From Bordetella parapertussis (GTDB taxonomy: Bacteria; Pseudomonadota; Gammaproteobacteria; Burkholderiales; Burkholderiaceae_B), in assembly GCA_945911685.1 (NCBI GenBank), contig CAMEAW010000162.1, positions 1-6,344 of the forward strand: a stretch of DNA of 6,344 nt. The letters run 5' to 3'. Position numbers and translations under genes: made by a program. The notes beneath the pieces are model-generated. The model ran no database searches and was not told the DNA's origin. It saw only the letters and a list, made by a program, of their open reading frames with translations. Positions 1 to 5,225 of the stretch are shown one piece after another; the stretch's first letter is position 1; every line of letters starts with the position of its first letter.

Positions 1-429
1 TCAAATTATTCAGCGGCTAAGCTCGGCATCGCGGCCTTATCAAAATCCATCGCGCTTGATATGCAACGTTTTAACGTGCGCTCAAACTGTATCGCGCCTT
101 TCGCCTGGAGCCGTATGACAAGCTCGATTCCGGCCAATACGCCTGAAGAGAAAGCACGCGTCGAAAAATTACAAAAAATGGATGCCAACAAAATTGGCCC
201 AATGGCGGTGTATTTAGCAAGCCCAGCGGCACAAGACGTCACGGGCCAAATCTTTGGTGTGCGCGCCAACGAAATCATGCTCTTTAGCCAGCCACGTCCA
301 ATCCGTTCAGTGCACATGAGCACTGGTTGGACTCCAGAATCGATTGCAGAAATCGCTGCACCCGCGATGCGCCATCACTTCATGGCCTTGGATCGTTCAC
401 CTGACGCCATCGACTGGGATCCAATCTAA
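1..429 (+). CDS. Short-chain dehydrogenase/reductase (SDR), C-terminal part, cut by window start
   Basis: The reading frame is open from base 1 and ends with TAA at 427-429, giving the last 142 residues of an SDR. The fragment begins S-N-Y-S-A-A-K, so the YxxxK catalytic pair is at fragment residues Y3 and K7. The N-terminal Rossmann half with the cofactor-binding glycine motif lies outside the window. Downstream, RSNCIAP matches the usual segment after the active site, and VYLASPAAQDVTGQIFGV matches the strand near the SDR C-terminus. A further tail of about 60 residues (TPESIAEIAAPAM and onwards) resembles the extension in SDR domains of peroxisomal multifunctional enzyme type 2 (HSD17B4 type). 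By family it should be a soluble NAD(P)-dependent oxidoreductase; oxidation of a 3-hydroxyacyl-CoA is inferred from the MaoC hydratase gene two bases downstream. The Met at base 61 is internal and is not the start. Confidence 0.93.
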   Translation, partial: SNYSAAKLGIAALSKSIALDMQRFNVRSNCIAPFAWSRMTSSIPANTPEEKARVEKLQKMDANKIGPMAVYLASPAAQDVTGQIFGVRANEIMLFSQPRPIRSVHMSTGWTPESIAEIAAPAMRHHFMALDRSPDAIDWDPI

Positions 430-431
430 TC

Positions 432-1286
432 ATGGATTATCACAATATCAAAAACTGGAAATTTCCAGAGGTTGATCAGACCTATACCGAGAACGACAGT
501 ATTTTGTACGCGCTCGGCATAGGCTTTGGACAAGAGCCCACCAATCCTCAGCAATTGAAGTACGTCTACGAAAAAAATATGCAGACGTTTCCTTCAATGG
601 CTGTTGTGTTGGGGTATCCCGGCTTCTGGATGAAAGATCCAAAAGCCGGCGTGAACTGGGTCAAACTGGTGCACGGTGAGCAACGGTTGAAGATTCACCG
701 CCCGTTGCCAACGTCGGGTCGTGTGATCGGCCGCGGTCGCATCACACACGTGATCGACAAGGGTGCTGACAAAGGCGCCTTAGTGTTGTCAGAGCGTACC
801 CTGCAAGATCCAGAAGGCAATTTGTATGTGACGATGAACTCGACAACATTTTGCCGAGGTGATGGTGGCTTAAGCCAAAGTGACGAAGCACCTGCTGCGT
901 TACAAGCCACACCTGATCGCGCGCCTGACTTGGTGTGTGAACTGCCGACCTTGCCTCAAGCTGCCTTGATCTATCGTTTGTGTGCAGACAACAACCCCTT
1001 GCATGCCGACTTAGAAGTTGCCGCAAACGCTGGATTTCCAAGACCGATTTTGCATGGTCTGTGCACCTACGGTGTGGCCGCACGTGCGATCGTTCAAGCA
1101 GCCTGCAACAATGACGCCACACGTTTGACGCAGATGGATACACGCTTCTCTTCACCGGTGTTTCCGGGCGAGACGCTAGTCTGTGAAATGTGGCGTGATG
1201 GCAATGAGGCAATCAGGTTCAGGGCCAAAGTCAAAGAGCGCGACATCATGGTGTTAAGCCATGGCTATGCAGGCATCAAAGCTTAA
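432..1286 (+). CDS. MaoC-family (hydratase 2 type) enoyl-CoA hydratase, 284 aa
   Basis: This is a double-hotdog protein: an N-terminal MaoC-like half (about residues 15-145) and a C-terminal catalytic hydratase 2 half (about 165-284). The catalytic motif is visible as Y181-R-L-C-A-D186-N-N-P-L-H191, with Asp186 and His191 as the expected pair that adds water across a trans-2-enoyl-CoA to give the (R)-3-hydroxyacyl-CoA. The following GFPRPILHGLCTYG (201-214) is the second conserved block. The motif reads C-A-D where the family commonly has S/T-G-D, a mild variation next to the catalytic Asp. The length fits bacterial two-domain hydratases. ATG starts two bases after the SDR stop with only a weak GGGA (416-419), 12 bases upstream, so translational coupling to the SDR is likely. 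The specific substrate is not visible from sequence. Confidence 0.93.
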   Translation: MDYHNIKNWKFPEVDQTYTENDSILYALGIGFGQEPTNPQQLKYVYEKNMQTFPSMAVVLGYPGFWMKDPKAGVNWVKLVHGEQRLKIHRPLPTSGRVIGRGRITHVIDKGADKGALVLSERTLQDPEGNLYVTMNSTTFCRGDGGLSQSDEAPAALQATPDRAPDLVCELPTLPQAALIYRLCADNNPLHADLEVAANAGFPRPILHGLCTYGVAARAIVQAACNNDATRLTQMDTRFSSPVFPGETLVCEMWRDGNEAIRFRAKVKERDIMVLSHGYAGIKA

Positions 1287-1316
1287 ACGCGTATCAACTT
1301 CACCAAGCAGCAATCT

Positions 1317-2543
1317 ATGACACAGAGTCAAAGCAGCACAACGGCCGGGTCACAACGACTCGCGCCGTTAACAGGTATTCGGGTGCTCGATTTATCGCGC
1401 GTCTTGGCGGGCCCGTTTTGTACGCAAAATCTGGCCGATCTGGGTGCCGATGTCATCAAGGTTGAGCGACCCAAACTCGGTGACGACACGCGTGCCTGGG
1501 CGCCACCCTATTTAAAAGACGTGGACGGTAACGATACGGCCGAAGCCGCCTACTATCTGAGCACCAATCGCAACAAGCGCTCGATCGAAATTGATCTGGC
1601 AAGCGATGCGGGCGTCAAGCTTGTCAAAGAACTTGCTAAACATTGCGATATTTTGGTCGAGAACTTCAAAGTTGGCGGCTTAAAACAATATGGTCTTGAT
1701 TACGAAAGTATGAAAGCCGAGTACCCCTCACTTATCTATTGTTCGATCACGGGCTTTGGTCAGACTGGGCCCTATGCCGAGCGCCCAGGCTACGACTTCA
1801 TGATCCAGGGCATGGGCGGCCTGATGAGTATCACAGGCGAGCGCGACGACCTACCCGGTGGTGGCCCGCAAAAAGCGGGCGTTGCCGTGACCGACATCAT
1901 CACAGGCATGTATGCCTCGGTGGCGATTTTGGCCGCGATTCAAGAGCGTACGCGCAGCGGCTTAGGGCAACATCTTGATATCGCTTTATTAGATTGCCAC
2001 ATTGCGATGCTGGCCAATCAAAATCTAAACTACATGACCTCGGGTGTGGCGCCCACGCGAGCAGGCAATGCACATCAAAACGTCGTGCCTTATCAGGTGT
2101 TTAAAACCTCTGATGGCTTCATGATCGTAGCCGTGGGCAACGATTCGCAGTTCAGGGCGTTTTGTAAGGTGCTGGGCATTGCGCAATACGGCACCGACCC
2201 AAAGTTTGCTACCAACCAAGCTCGTATCGTCAACCGTCTTGAACTCATCGCTGTACTTGAACAAATCATGGCGGGTGGTGAACGCGATGACTGGATCGCA
2301 AAATTAGAAGCTGTGGGTGTACCTTGTGGTCCGATTCAAACCATTGATCAGGTCTTTGCACACCCTCAGGTCATTGCGCGCGACATCTGGAAAAACATCC
2401 CTCATCCAACAGGGGGCTCAAGCCCAACGACAGCGAGCCCGATGAATTTCTCTGCAACACCGGTTCAGTATCGCCGTGCGGCACCAACCTTGGGGCAACA
2501 CACCGACGAAGTGTTGAGTGAAATTCTTGGTATAAAAAAATAG
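1317..2543 (+). CDS. Family III acyl-CoA transferase (CaiB/BaiF), 408 aa
   Basis: It carries the family signature at residues 18-56 (LTGIRVLDLSRVLAGPFC followed by LADLGADVIKVERP), the NRNKRSI block (84-90), and GPYAERPGYD with Asp160 at the position of the catalytic aspartate that forms aspartyl-CoA anhydride intermediates. GMGGLMSITGE (165-175) and GLGQHLDIALLD (215-226) are also typical. The enzyme should move CoA from a donor such as succinyl-CoA or acetyl-CoA to a carboxylic acid. Family III also contains alpha-methylacyl-CoA racemases, but the length of 408 and the PGYDFMIQGMGGLM block favour a transferase. The start is 30 bases after the MaoC stop. No good ribosome-binding site is seen there, but conserved sequence begins near residue 16 and there is no other Met nearby. 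The gene ends ATA-AAA-AAA-TAG, an A7 run just before the stop. It probably activates the pathway acid; donor and acceptor are unknown. Confidence 0.94.
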   Translation: MTQSQSSTTAGSQRLAPLTGIRVLDLSRVLAGPFCTQNLADLGADVIKVERPKLGDDTRAWAPPYLKDVDGNDTAEAAYYLSTNRNKRSIEIDLASDAGVKLVKELAKHCDILVENFKVGGLKQYGLDYESMKAEYPSLIYCSITGFGQTGPYAERPGYDFMIQGMGGLMSITGERDDLPGGGPQKAGVAVTDIITGMYASVAILAAIQERTRSGLGQHLDIALLDCHIAMLANQNLNYMTSGVAPTRAGNAHQNVVPYQVFKTSDGFMIVAVGNDSQFRAFCKVLGIAQYGTDPKFATNQARIVNRLELIAVLEQIMAGGERDDWIAKLEAVGVPCGPIQTIDQVFAHPQVIARDIWKNIPHPTGGSSPTTASPMNFSATPVQYRRAAPTLGQHTDEVLSEILGIKK

Positions 2544-2595
2544 TCTTCTGTGACTGTGAATGCATCGACTGTTATCTGGTAACGCACAAAGACAC

Positions 2596-2663
2596 TGACA
2601 CTATGACAAAGTCCGAAACAACGACCTCGCTTGGCGTGACACCATGACAAAGTCTGAATCGAC
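2596..2663 (+). repeat. Imperfect direct repeat duplicating the hydrolase start region
   Basis: Two 27-base copies, 2596-2622 and 2637-2663, match at 23 of 27 positions with a 41-base offset. Each contains ATGACAAAGTC[C/T]GAA, so both encode Met-Thr-Lys-Ser-Glu. The second copy is the start of the alpha/beta hydrolase gene. The 14 bases between the copies, and the sequence beyond each, are unrelated. The offset is not a multiple of three, so the first ATG is in a different frame. This looks like a small local duplication, though coincidental sequence or recombination cannot be excluded. Confidence 0.75.
2603..2647 (+). other. Possible 14-codon leader ORF overlapping the hydrolase start (ATGA)
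   Basis: ATG at 2603 opens a frame reading M-T-K-S-E-T-T-T-S-L-G-V-T-P, then TGA at 2645-2647. The TGA overlaps the hydrolase ATG (2644-2646) as ATGA, the arrangement used for stop-restart coupled translation. Its first five residues are identical to those of the hydrolase. No convincing Shine-Dalgarno sequence precedes either ATG. It could be a coupling leader, a by-product of the local duplication, or the relic of an older, longer hydrolase N-terminus that lost frame. Nothing in the sequence proves it is translated. Confidence 0.3.
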
Positions 2664-3432
2664 TATCGCATACAGCGTTGCGGGTGCCGGCGAGAATCTT
2701 TTACTCGTGCATGGCGGCACCGGGTCGCGTAAGCACTGGATCCGCAATACGGCAGCGCTGGCTGAGCACTACCGCGTTTGGGCAATTGATTTACCAGGTT
2801 TTGGTGAATCGCCCGATCTGCCCCCAGGGGTGACTTCTGAGCAATACATTGACTATGTCTACGAGCAGCTTCAAGCATTGCCGTTCACGCACGAGCCTTT
2901 TTTACTTGGTGCGTTTTCGTTTGGCTCGGTAGTTTCGAGCGGCTTAGCCATTAAGTTTGGCGAGCGACTCAAAAAGATGAGCATCATTGGCCCAGCTGGC
3001 TTTGGCATTAAGCGTGCAATACCAATCGACACCCGAAGTATGCGTAGCGCAGGTAACTCGATTGAGGCGCAAAACGAGGTGATGCGTCACAACCTCAAGG
3101 CCATCATGTTGTACTACCCAGAGTCGATCACCGACGAGATGCTCGCCATGCACCGAGTACACATCAATGAAACGCGCTTTGATAGCCGACCCTTAAGCTT
3201 AAGCCCGCTGCTGCTCACTAACCTTAAACAGGTGAGTTGCCCGCTGCAAATTCTGTGGGGAGAACACGATCAATACGCACACCCGCACTTAGAGGCGCGT
3301 ATGCAACTCACCCAAGACGCGCTTCCGTCGGCCACGCTTCAAATGATTTCGCGCGCCGGGCATTGGGCGCAGTACGAAAACGCGCCAGCCATCAACGAGG
3401 CCATGCTACATTTTTTTTCAAGGGCTGAGTAA
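2644..3432 (+). CDS. Alpha/beta hydrolase, C-C bond (meta-cleavage-product) hydrolase-like, 262 aa
   Basis: The fold is recognisable in order: LLLVHGGTGSRKHW (19-32) with the oxyanion HGG, the strand/turn VWAIDLPGFGES (45-56), the nucleophile elbow G-A-F-S-F-G with Ser92, the acid-loop WGEHDQ with Asp209, and the catalytic histidine in AGHWAQYE with His240. Ser92-Asp209-His240 is therefore a complete predicted triad. The elbow reads A-F-S-F-G rather than the commoner G-x-S-x-G. The GHWAQ-E ending resembles MhpC/BphD-type hydrolases of ring-cleavage products, so C-C bond hydrolysis is a reasonable guess, but esterase, lactonase or thioesterase activity cannot be excluded. No signal peptide is seen, so it is probably cytoplasmic. 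The start at 2644 is the only ATG in this frame after a TGA at 2596-2598. It ends at a convergent junction. A T8 run (3411-3418) lies seven codons before the stop. Confidence 0.9.
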   Translation: MTKSESTIAYSVAGAGENLLLVHGGTGSRKHWIRNTAALAEHYRVWAIDLPGFGESPDLPPGVTSEQYIDYVYEQLQALPFTHEPFLLGAFSFGSVVSSGLAIKFGERLKKMSIIGPAGFGIKRAIPIDTRSMRSAGNSIEAQNEVMRHNLKAIMLYYPESITDEMLAMHRVHINETRFDSRPLSLSPLLLTNLKQVSCPLQILWGEHDQYAHPHLEARMQLTQDALPSATLQMISRAGHWAQYENAPAINEAMLHFFSRAE

Positions 3433-3478
3433 TCTGCACAGGAAACTTACCTGCGCATTTTTAAACCTAAGGTGCAGA
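3433..3478. repeat. Competing inverted repeats between convergent genes
   Basis: TCTGCAC (3433-3439) is perfectly complementary to GTGCAGA (3472-3478), with a 32-base loop and the left arm directly after the hydrolase stop. The same right arm can instead pair with CTGCGC (3451-3456), with one G-U pair and a 15-base loop holding a run of Ts. It sits where a bidirectional terminator would be expected, but neither form has a strong stem followed by a U-tract, so a termination role is only a suggestion. Confidence 0.35.
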
Positions 3479-3486
3479 CTCTTCAA

Positions 3487-3536
3487 GCCACTCAAAGCCA
3501 CTCAAAGCAACTCAAAGCAATTCAAAGCAATTCAAA
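3487..3536. repeat. Five-unit 10-bp tandem repeat covering the DUF35 gene stop codon
   Basis: Five back-to-back 10-base units read GCCACTCAAA twice, GCAACTCAAA once and GCAATTCAAA twice. The units drift gradually along the array, and it ends in an A6 run (3534-3539). A weaker, degenerate unit may precede it at 3477-3486. The array begins between the convergent genes and runs into the minus-strand DUF35 gene, encoding its last residues and supplying its TGA (complement of 3522-3524). On the minus strand each unit carries TTTGA. Since 10 is not a multiple of three, successive units place TGA in all three frames. The AAA runs recur once per helical turn, which could give slight DNA curvature. 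Confidence 0.93.
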
Positions 3537-3932
3537 AAACGGTAGTTTTTGCGCTTGCACCTGTACAAAACTGACTTGCACGCGCGCGCCGATACTAACC
3601 CGTGCTTGATCTTGCTTAAGCATACGACTCAGCATACGCGGGCCCTCATCTAAATCGACTAAGACAACGGTGTAGGGCAAGTCAGCATCCCACTCTGGCC
3701 CAAAAAAAGATACGGCCACTTCTGAAAAAGAAAAGACCGTGCCTTTGCCAGCGCTCTGATGCCACGAGACTTTTTCGCCCCCGCAATGTGGGCACAGTCT
3801 GCGAGCATAATAAAAAAACGTCTCACACTCTCCGCAACGTTGCAATAAAAGCTGCTCTTGATTACAAGCGCTCCAGAAGGGGATCGAATCAATCGTTGGC
3901 GTATGCAAAACTGCTTGATAGGATTTAGACAT
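3522..3932 (-). CDS. DUF35 zinc-ribbon/OB-fold protein, partner of thiolase-like protein, 136 aa
   Basis: The N-terminal part (about residues 15-55) has a helix followed by a rubredoxin-like zinc ribbon with four cysteines, C33-x-x-C36 and C47-P-H-C50. The C-terminal part (about 56-136) matches the OB-fold region, with GKGTVFSFSEV and LPYTVVLVDLDEGPRMLSRM. Proteins of this family (for example the DUF35 part of ChsH2, and BbsA) bind thiolase-superfamily enzymes and contribute to acyl-CoA binding or complex assembly rather than acting alone. Its ATG (3932-3930) overlaps the stop of the thiolase-like gene by one base (TAATG), with a GAGG ribosome-binding site inside that gene, so co-expression and complex formation are very likely. 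The last five residues, FFELL, are encoded by the 10-bp tandem repeat, which also provides the stop. The length is normal for the family. Confidence 0.93.
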   Translation of the reverse strand: MSKSYQAVLHTPTIDSIPFWSACNQEQLLLQRCGECETFFYYARRLCPHCGGEKVSWHQSAGKGTVFSFSEVAVSFFGPEWDADLPYTVVLVDLDEGPRMLSRMLKQDQARVSIGARVQVSFVQVQAQKLPFFELL

Positions 3933-5095
3933 TAGTTAGCCTCAAGTACCATCACACCACAAACCGAGAAGACGCCGCCATTGCCACTGACTACTGCGCG
4001 GCGCGCGCCCTCAATTTGTCGTCGCCCGGCTCGACCCCTTAATTGTTGAACCGCCTCGGTCAAGTGCAGCATGCCACCGATGTGCGCTTGCGATAGCAAG
4101 CCACCGTGTGGATTGAGCGGACAACGCCCCTCCATGCTCGCATGCCCCGCACGTAAATAATTGCCGCCCTGACCAGGCTGACAAAACCCTAAGGCTTCAA
4201 GCGTAATTAGCACAGAGACAGAAAAGGCATCGTGCAAGAGCGCGATTTGCATCGCCTCAGGCCCCTCACCGGCAGCCTCGAAGGCATCAAGACCCGCTTC
4301 GCGCATCCCGAAGTTTTCAAGATCAGGTAACTGTGCAATTGAGCTATGGGTGGCACGCATTGCCATCGATTTAATCGAAACAAAAGGCTGACCCATTCGC
4401 TGAGCCCTGTTGCGCGTCGTTAAGATCACTGCACCCCCGCCGTCCGAGACTAACGAGCAGTCAAGCAAGCGTAACGGTGAACTGATCATTTTGCTTGCGC
4501 GATGATCTTCTAGCGTCATTGGCTTTTTCATTTGCGCGTTTTCATTATTTAACGCATGGCGTCGGGTCAAAACAGAGACCTCGCCAAAATCGTCGACTGT
4601 GGCGCCATACTGGTGCAGATAGCGCTGCGCAACTAGCGCATAGGGCGTGACCATCCCGTGCACACCAAAGGGCTCTTCCCACTCTTGGCCGCCCATTAAA
4701 TTTTGCATGGCCAAACCGCGTTGCTCGGGTGCACGCGCGGTCAACGCGTTTTCGCCATACACGCACGCCACCACTTCGCAATGACCCGCCTCAATCGCCC
4801 AGACAGCCTGCTGCAGCATCGTCATACCGGTGACGGTACCGCCCACGTCAAGTGTCGACAAAAACTTAGTCTTCAAACCAAGGTATTCACTGAGGGTCGA
4901 CGAAAACATCGAGTGCGGGACAGCATAAGGATCTAAATTGATCAGACCATCAAGGTCACTGACGCGCAATCCGCAATCGACTAAAGCCTGCTGCACGGCC
5001 CAGGCTTGGATGTGCACCGATTGCATACCGGGTAATTTACCAACTTTGGTCTCACCAGCACCGACTATCACCACTTGATCTGATACGCGCGGCAT
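3932..5095 (-). CDS. SCP2/SCPx-type thiolase-like protein lacking the nucleophilic Cys, 387 aa
   Basis: The start VSDQVVIVGAGETKVGK and the block LLHDAFSVSVLITLEALGF (286-304) are typical of the SCPx/lipid-transfer branch of the thiolase superfamily. NPHGG (328-332, His330) and the C-terminal NGGVFSVCG (371-380, Cys379) match the usual His and second-Cys motifs. Where biosynthetic and SCP2 thiolases have their acyl-accepting Cys (around residues 85-90), this protein reads D-V-G-G-T-V-T-G-M-T with no cysteine. It may therefore not be a classical thiolase. Ltp2-like retro-aldolases also lack that Cys and work with a DUF35 partner, and such a partner is encoded directly downstream with a one-base overlap. 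The likely role is chain cleavage of a CoA-bound intermediate in the cytoplasm, but thiolysis versus retro-aldol cleavage is unresolved. ATG at 5095 has a well-spaced AAGAGG upstream. Confidence 0.9.
   Translation of the reverse strand: MPRVSDQVVIVGAGETKVGKLPGMQSVHIQAWAVQQALVDCGLRVSDLDGLINLDPYAVPHSMFSSTLSEYLGLKTKFLSTLDVGGTVTGMTMLQQAVWAIEAGHCEVVACVYGENALTARAPEQRGLAMQNLMGGQEWEEPFGVHGMVTPYALVAQRYLHQYGATVDDFGEVSVLTRRHALNNENAQMKKPMTLEDHRASKMISSPLRLLDCSLVSDGGGAVILTTRNRAQRMGQPFVSIKSMAMRATHSSIAQLPDLENFGMREAGLDAFEAAGEGPEAMQIALLHDAFSVSVLITLEALGFCQPGQGGNYLRAGHASMEGRCPLNPHGGLLSQAHIGGMLHLTEAVQQLRGRAGRRQIEGARRAVVSGNGGVFSVCGVMVLEAN
3940..3943 (-). promoter_or_regulatory. Ribosome-binding site of the DUF35 gene
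   Basis: On the minus strand GAGG lies seven bases before the ATG at 3932, inside the last codons of the thiolase-like gene. It supports this start and independent ribosome entry in addition to coupling through the TAATG overlap. Confidence 0.6.
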
Positions 5096-5100
5096 CGCAG

Positions 5101-5106
5101 CCTCTT
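5101..5106 (-). promoter_or_regulatory. Ribosome-binding site of the thiolase-like gene
   Basis: On the minus strand AAGAGG stands five bases before the ATG at 5095. This is the best Shine-Dalgarno match near any start in the window, and it fixes the thiolase-like start. Confidence 0.7.
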
Positions 5107-5119
5107 TGAGCTTTCACTG

Positions 5120-5221
5120 AAAAATAAGAACGAAGAACAAGCAAAATTTGTATCCTCCTCGCCCTAAAGAACGGGGATTCCTACTGCTTCAACCTCGGGT
5201 TAAAAACTAAAACAAGAACAA
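5120..5221. repeat. A-rich direct repeats flanking the IS605-type end remnant
   Basis: The plus strand at 5120-5140 (AAAAATAAGAAC, then GAAGAACAA) and at 5202-5221 (AAAAACTAAAAC, then AAGAACAA) are alike apart from one substitution and two single-base gaps. They bracket the 61-base segment 5141-5201 that holds the hairpin. Low complexity makes chance similarity possible. IS200/IS605 elements do not normally create target duplications, so if the similarity is real it needs another origin, such as duplication or deletion by slippage. Confidence 0.4.
5149..5201 (-). mobile_element. Degenerate right end of an IS200/IS605-family (IS1341/TnpB-type) element, no transposase
   Basis: Read on the minus strand, the segment runs AACCCGAGGTTGAAGCAG, then TAGGAATCCCC, a hairpin, and GAGGATAC. 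I recognise this as close to the conserved right end found after tnpB genes, where GAATCCCCGTCCTTTAGGGCGGGGAGGAT-like sequence forms the terminal hairpin and the 3' end of the TnpB guide (omega) RNA. The hairpin at 5157-5176 has an 8-bp stem around a TTTA loop, with two G-U pairs and one C-A mismatch. That mismatch is a change from the symmetric form and suggests decay. A second small inverted repeat, AACC/GGTT, lies at 5191-5201. No tnpA or tnpB sequence is present: the acyl-CoA dehydrogenase stop is only about 25 bases away. Identification rests on memory of the consensus, not on a search. A transcription-related role after the dehydrogenase gene is possible. Confidence 0.65.
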
Positions 5222-5225
5222 CCCA

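Noticed and set aside
742..1212. 156-codon minus-strand open frame inside the MaoC gene
   Set aside because: It is antisense to a well-conserved hydratase, has a Cys/His/Arg-rich composition without any domain, and looks like a shadow of the coding frame.
2534..2540. A7 run at the end of the CoA-transferase gene as a programmed frameshift site
   Set aside because: It lies directly before the stop, both the protein length and its end look normal, and no stimulatory structure is evident.
2571..2583. GTTA/TAAC inverted repeat after the CoA-transferase gene as terminator or operator
   Set aside because: Only four base pairs with a five-base loop and no T-run; too weak to support a function.
3487..3536. 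CRISPR-like array
   Set aside because: Units are only 10 bases with no spacers between them, so this is a simple tandem repeat.
3659..3892. Alternative minus-strand frame inside the DUF35 gene
   Set aside because: The overlapping frame with the four-cysteine zinc ribbon and OB-fold motifs is clearly the coding one.
4545..4936. Short open frames on both strands inside the thiolase-like gene
   Set aside because: No recognisable motifs, and the positions coincide fully with conserved thiolase-like coding sequence.
5096..5150. Sigma-70 promoter for the thiolase-like gene
   Set aside because: T-rich stretches exist on the minus strand, but no -35/-10 pair with proper spacing could be found.
5154..5159. 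Perfect AGGAGG on the minus strand as a ribosome-binding site
   Set aside because: No start codon follows at a usable distance, and it belongs to the right-end hairpin motif of the IS605-like scar.
5157..5176. Hairpin as a simple intrinsic terminator for the acyl-CoA dehydrogenase gene
   Set aside because: The stem has a mismatch and is followed by GAGGATACAAATTTTG rather than a U-tract, and the matching IS605-type flanks explain it better. Some effect on transcription remains possible.
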